Assembly (NCBI GenBank): GCA_030430495.1
Contig: JAUIKM010000014.1
Span: 1-64,000, forward strand
DNA: 64,000 bases
DNA from: a bacterium
GTDB taxonomy: Bacteria; Bacteroidota; Ignavibacteria; Kapaibacteriales; UBA7675
Direction of reading: 5' to 3'
Made by a program: the position numbers and the translations under genes. Below the pieces are notes generated by a model. That model was not told the origin of the DNA and searched no databases. It worked only from the letters and a program-made list of their open reading frames with translations. Shown here piece after piece: positions 61,579 to 64,000 of the stretch (its first letter is position 1; every line of letters starts with the position of its first letter).

Positions 61579-62371
61579 ATGCGTATTCCGGCACGTCTGT
61601 TTGCTCCGGTGGTTTTTCTCTGTCCGGCCTGTAATTCCGGCGACACGGCCGAACAAGCCGAACCAACGACCGATCCTCTGGTGAATTTGTCCGGCGAACA
61701 GCTGGCCGGCATGTTTTGCGTTTCCTGTCACCTCTACCCCGAGCCGGCGCTGCTGGACAAAACGAGCTGGCGCGAATCGATTCTGCCGCGCATGGCTGAG
61801 TTCATGGGCATGTACGCCACCGATTCAACGCGCGCCGGATTGATCGAAGAGGGGCCCGGCGGCGCGGAGGTCGAGGCGGCGAATGTTTATCCCAAAACGC
61901 CGATGCTGTCGGCCGCGGCTTTCGGCAAGATCAAAGACTTCTACCTGCAGAACGCGCCGGACACGCCGCCGAGCCGGCACATCGCCACCGGGCTCAAACA
62001 GTTTAAAGTGGAGAAATCGCCGATGCGCCTCTCCCCGCCCGTCACGACCATGATAGAAGTAAGCGACGAAGGCGACATCCACATCGGCGACGGCGAAACG
62101 GATATCGCGGCCATTTCCTTTTTCCGCGCCCGGGGAGGGTTTTGTCTACCTGGAAAACCAGGGTGACTTCAACTTCACGGCCGCAACGTTTGAAGGCGTC
62201 GCCGAACTCGGCCGCTGGATTGTTATGGACAAGGGCGACATCGACCACGACGGCGACATGGACCTCGTCCTCGGTTCGCTGGCATTTGAGGTCGTTGCCG
62301 AAGGAAATTGGGTGCAGAACCGGGTTGAGGGCGGCGTGCCGTTTGTGGTGCTGCGCAATACGCGCAAATAA
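61579..62371 (+). pseudogene. Broken heme c / FG-GAP repeat lipoprotein
   Basis: The first frame (61579-62166) gives a lipoprotein signal ending FLCPAC, then GEQLAGMFCVSCHLYPEPAL with a CxxCH heme site, and on to SPPVTTMIEVSDEGDIHIGD. It then runs into non-matching residues and a stop. From about 62132 a second frame continues the same protein type: FVYLENQGDFNFTA, the FG-GAP/VCBS calcium loop DIDHDGDMDLVLGS, and a terminal PFVVLRNTRK before TAA at 62371. Intact members carry several FG-GAP blades between these ends; here most are missing. So the gene suffered a deletion with frameshift near 62115-62140. The product of the first frame alone could still be a truncated heme lipoprotein. Confidence 0.78.
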
Positions 62372-62476
62372 CACAGCCCGTCGCAGTTTGCTGGTCGTTG
62401 GTTTTGAGCGCGAAGACCCTGTTGTTTCAATCCTCAGGCCGCTTCCAGCGCGGTTGCCGGCGGTTTCTCCCGCTGT

Positions 62477-62536
62477 GACAAACAAAAGAGTCATAAGAGC
62501 CTGAGATGCGAACGCAGCTCAAAGCGATCATGGAAT
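62477..62536 (+). repeat. Long dispersed repeat, copy B
   Basis: GACAAACAAAAGAGTCATAA, then GAGCCTGAGA, then GCTCAAAGCGATC: the blocks of the copy at 54381 in order, shortened by about 17 bp inside. It lies between the broken cytochrome gene and a minus-strand outer-membrane gene. Confidence 0.75.
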
Positions 62537-62555
62537 AAGTCGTAGGCGGCGGCGC

Positions 62556-63155
62556 TTAGCGAAAAGCGTAGCGCAGGGCCAGGCGCGCGGAAAAGGCGTT
62601 GAGGTCCAGATCCGCAGTTGCGAGCTCCGCGTCCTCCGCTGCGGCTGTGTTGAAGCTGTAGGCGACAGGTGTCTCGATGCTGAAATTGTCGTCGAAACGA
62701 AAAATCGGGCCGACCTCCAGGCCGAAGTGCGGCCCCGTAAAATCGATGTCGCTCAGGTTCGGTCCCGGCGTCAATGTCAACCAACGGAAACCGCCGAAGC
62801 CGCCGACGACAAATCCGACGTTGTGCTCGAACCAAAGCCAACCGAGACCGAAGATATCAGATTCGAGATACCAGCGTCCCGAAACCCGCGCGTTCATTTC
62901 CACGAACTGCACCTCCGCGTCGCCGTCGCGGCTGGAGTAAAAACCGCCGTCGATCGAGCAGCTCCAGTCGTCATCCTCGGCCATGAAGCCGGCTTCCATG
63001 TCAAACACGAGACCATCTTTAATATCCTTCGGGAACAAGAGTTGCAGTTGCGGGCGAATGAAAAGTCCGGCGTCCTCGGCGGCCAAACGATCGGACGGAA
63101 AAACCAGAAGAGCGCCGGTGCAGAGCAGGAGGGTACAGAGCATCAAGTTCTTCAT
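62556..63155 (-). CDS. Outer-membrane beta-barrel protein
   Basis: A 199-residue precursor with a signal peptide (NLMLCTLLLCTGALLVFPSD). The mature part consists of alternating strands with aromatic girdles: GLFIRPQLQLLFPKDIKDG, GLVFDMEAGFMAEDDDWSCS, VSGRWYLESDIFGLGWLWFE, HNVGFVVGGFGGFRWLTLTP and FSARLALRYAFR. About eight to ten strands are expected. It ends in Phe-Arg rather than Phe. The ATG at 63155 (MKNLML) is preferred to 63167 because it gives a clean signal. Function not identifiable. Confidence 0.8.
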   Translation of the reverse strand: MKNLMLCTLLLCTGALLVFPSDRLAAEDAGLFIRPQLQLLFPKDIKDGLVFDMEAGFMAEDDDWSCSIDGGFYSSRDGDAEVQFVEMNARVSGRWYLESDIFGLGWLWFEHNVGFVVGGFGGFRWLTLTPGPNLSDIDFTGPHFGLEVGPIFRFDDNFSIETPVAYSFNTAAAEDAELATADLDLNAFSARLALRYAFR

Positions 63156-63521
63156 TTTACAGCTCACAGGGTGTGTTAAAGAGACGATTCCATCGTATTG
63201 GATGAAACTTCAGGTGTAAAATTTTCAGACACTTAATATAACAAAAATGAAATAATGAGTTGCAATTCCTGTTCTGCGTCTCCGCACCCGGGCAGTGCCG
63301 GGAGGCTCCGCCGTGCGCGCGACATCAACCTGCCGCGGGCCAGAAACCTGATTTTTGGCGAATTTTGGCGCAACCTCCGCGATCCCGCATGAACACTGCC
63401 TTGGCAGCAGCCCCAAAACCAGAAACCTGATTTTAGCGCAAAACCTGGATTGAATTGCCGCGGCGCAGCGGACAAATTGACCGGCGAAACTGACACAAAC
63501 CATGAAAATGGAAGGTTCGCC
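63156..63521. other. Divergent intergenic region with direct repeats
   Basis: About 365 bp. A 16-bp direct repeat, CCAGAAACCTGATTTT, occurs at 63340-63355 and 63419-63434. Each copy is followed by GCGCAA-rich sequence, the second lacking 11 bp. AT-rich DNA at 63216-63255 is probably the promoter of the minus-strand gene. Confidence 0.55.
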
Positions 63522-64000
63522 GTGAAGGGCTGCCGCAGCTGTATACTGTACTTTTTGATTGTTTGCCTTGTGGCGGGCGGTGCGCGGGCATCGCTGCGGG
63601 CGCAGGACCTGGGCGCCATCGGCGACGGCAATCCGTTTACCATCGACGGTTCGGTGAGCGCCCAATCGACGGCTTACGATGCGAGCGACATCGCGGCGCG
63701 GCGTCAGTCGCTGACCTGGCTGCTGAGCGGCAACCTGAACATCGGCGTCTACGACGTCGCCATTCCCTTGAGCTTCAGCCTCAGCGACCGCGGGTCCGAC
63801 TTCAGCCAGCCGTTCAACCAGTTTGGCCTGAGTCCGCACTACGAGTGGATCACGGCGCACTTCGGGCACCGCAACCTGCGCTTTTCGCGCTACACGCTGG
63901 CGGGGCATCAGATACTCGGGGCGGGGCTGGAGCTGACGCCGGGCATCCTGCGTTTTGCGGTGATCGGCGGGCAGTTCCGCGCGGCGGTGGAGGAAGACAC
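63522..64000 (+). CDS. N-terminal part of a large outer-membrane protein (cut by window edge)
   Basis: A partial frame with GTG start (MKGCRSCILYFLIV...) and a signal peptide ending near SLRAQ. The mature part reads NPFTIDGSVSAQSTAYDASD, ARRQSLTWLLSGNLNIGVYD, VAIPLSFSLSDRGSDFSQPF, NQFGLSPHYEWITAHFGHRN and LAGHQILGAGLELTPGILRF. I recognise this as the start of a large, uncharacterised Bacteroidota outer-membrane protein family with the N-Q-F/Y-G-L-S-P and TAH-x-G-H/Y-R blocks. The C terminus is outside the window. The start is GTG at 63522; upstream ATGs at 63502 and 63508 belong to another frame and encode a seven-residue peptide whose TGA overlaps the GTG. Confidence 0.85.
   Translation, partial: MKGCRSCILYFLIVCLVAGGARASLRAQDLGAIGDGNPFTIDGSVSAQSTAYDASDIAARRQSLTWLLSGNLNIGVYDVAIPLSFSLSDRGSDFSQPFNQFGLSPHYEWITAHFGHRNLRFSRYTLAGHQILGAGLELTPGILRFAVIGGQFRAAVEED

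Overview
The window reads as one chromosomal segment of a fairly G+C-rich member of the Bacteroidota / FCB group. The evidence is three secreted proteins with type IX secretion (T9SS) C-terminal sorting domains, a TonB-dependent receptor plus the tail of an Oar-like one, a YtxJ-type bacilliredoxin, a GbsR/MarR-like regulator, a Bacteroidota-typical 500-residue protein of unknown role at 46.8-48.3 kb, and starts that mostly lack Shine-Dalgarno sequences. A lower rank cannot be fixed from the sequence alone. No rRNA, tRNA, CRISPR array, integrase or insertion sequence was recognised.

Layout. 0-6.5 kb: an 82-bp tandem repeat array, then dnaA on the minus strand with its terminator. Across a 0.7-kb divergent gap lie tatC, a polyprenyl diphosphate synthase and a TPR protein with acidic EPE repeats. 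This is a plausible origin neighbourhood. 7-12.2 kb: an LptF/G permease, a TraB/GumN lipoprotein, a SanA-like DUF218 protein, a GbsR/MarR-like regulator with its own palindromic operator, a hypothetical gene and a small membrane protein. 12.6-18.5 kb: an LpxH-like phosphoesterase, a PhoD-like phosphatase, a decayed Oar-like receptor tail that still has its terminator, a glycosyltransferase and an LLM flavin oxidoreductase. 18.7-25.7 kb: a T9SS-exported TIM-barrel-like protein, an SRPBCC protein, an apparently orphan DNA methyltransferase, and DinB, GNAT, pirin, hypothetical and nitroreductase genes. 25.7-32.4 kb: a TPR-sensor histidine kinase with a TonB-dependent receptor (one probable operon), then phosphoglucomutase.

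33.4-39 kb holds the most unusual content. Two paralogous small secreted proteins share a nearly invariant Cys/Trp/Tyr motif (VRICRWYCGWCC). They converge on a 1238-residue T9SS beta-propeller protein. 39.5-42.9 kb: an operon of bacilliredoxin, PAP2 phosphatase and F420-type reductase; a divergent VLRF1-type (Vms1-like) release-factor homologue; and an 80-residue orphan small protein with a strong terminator. 44.1-49 kb: a T9SS double-PDZ protein, a tiny membrane-anchored DnaJ-type zinc-finger protein, a glyoxalase-fold protein, the conserved Bacteroidota protein and an outer-membrane barrel. 49.3-57.8 kb: a KefB-like antiporter fused to a UBP zinc finger, mutM, a ten-cysteine secreted protein, a membrane-anchored hypothetical, a CNNM/CorC-like protein, a TPR lipoprotein and a ferritin-like protein. 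58-64 kb: a secreted hypothetical, a TPR lipoprotein, a SUFU-domain protein, an orphan terminator in a long non-coding stretch, a broken cytochrome/FG-GAP lipoprotein, and two outer-membrane barrels, the last cut by the window edge.

Across the window, intergenic regions carry a dispersed GACAAACA-headed repeat family and an apparent excess of the hexamer GTTTAA/TTAAAC. Neither is explained by the genes.
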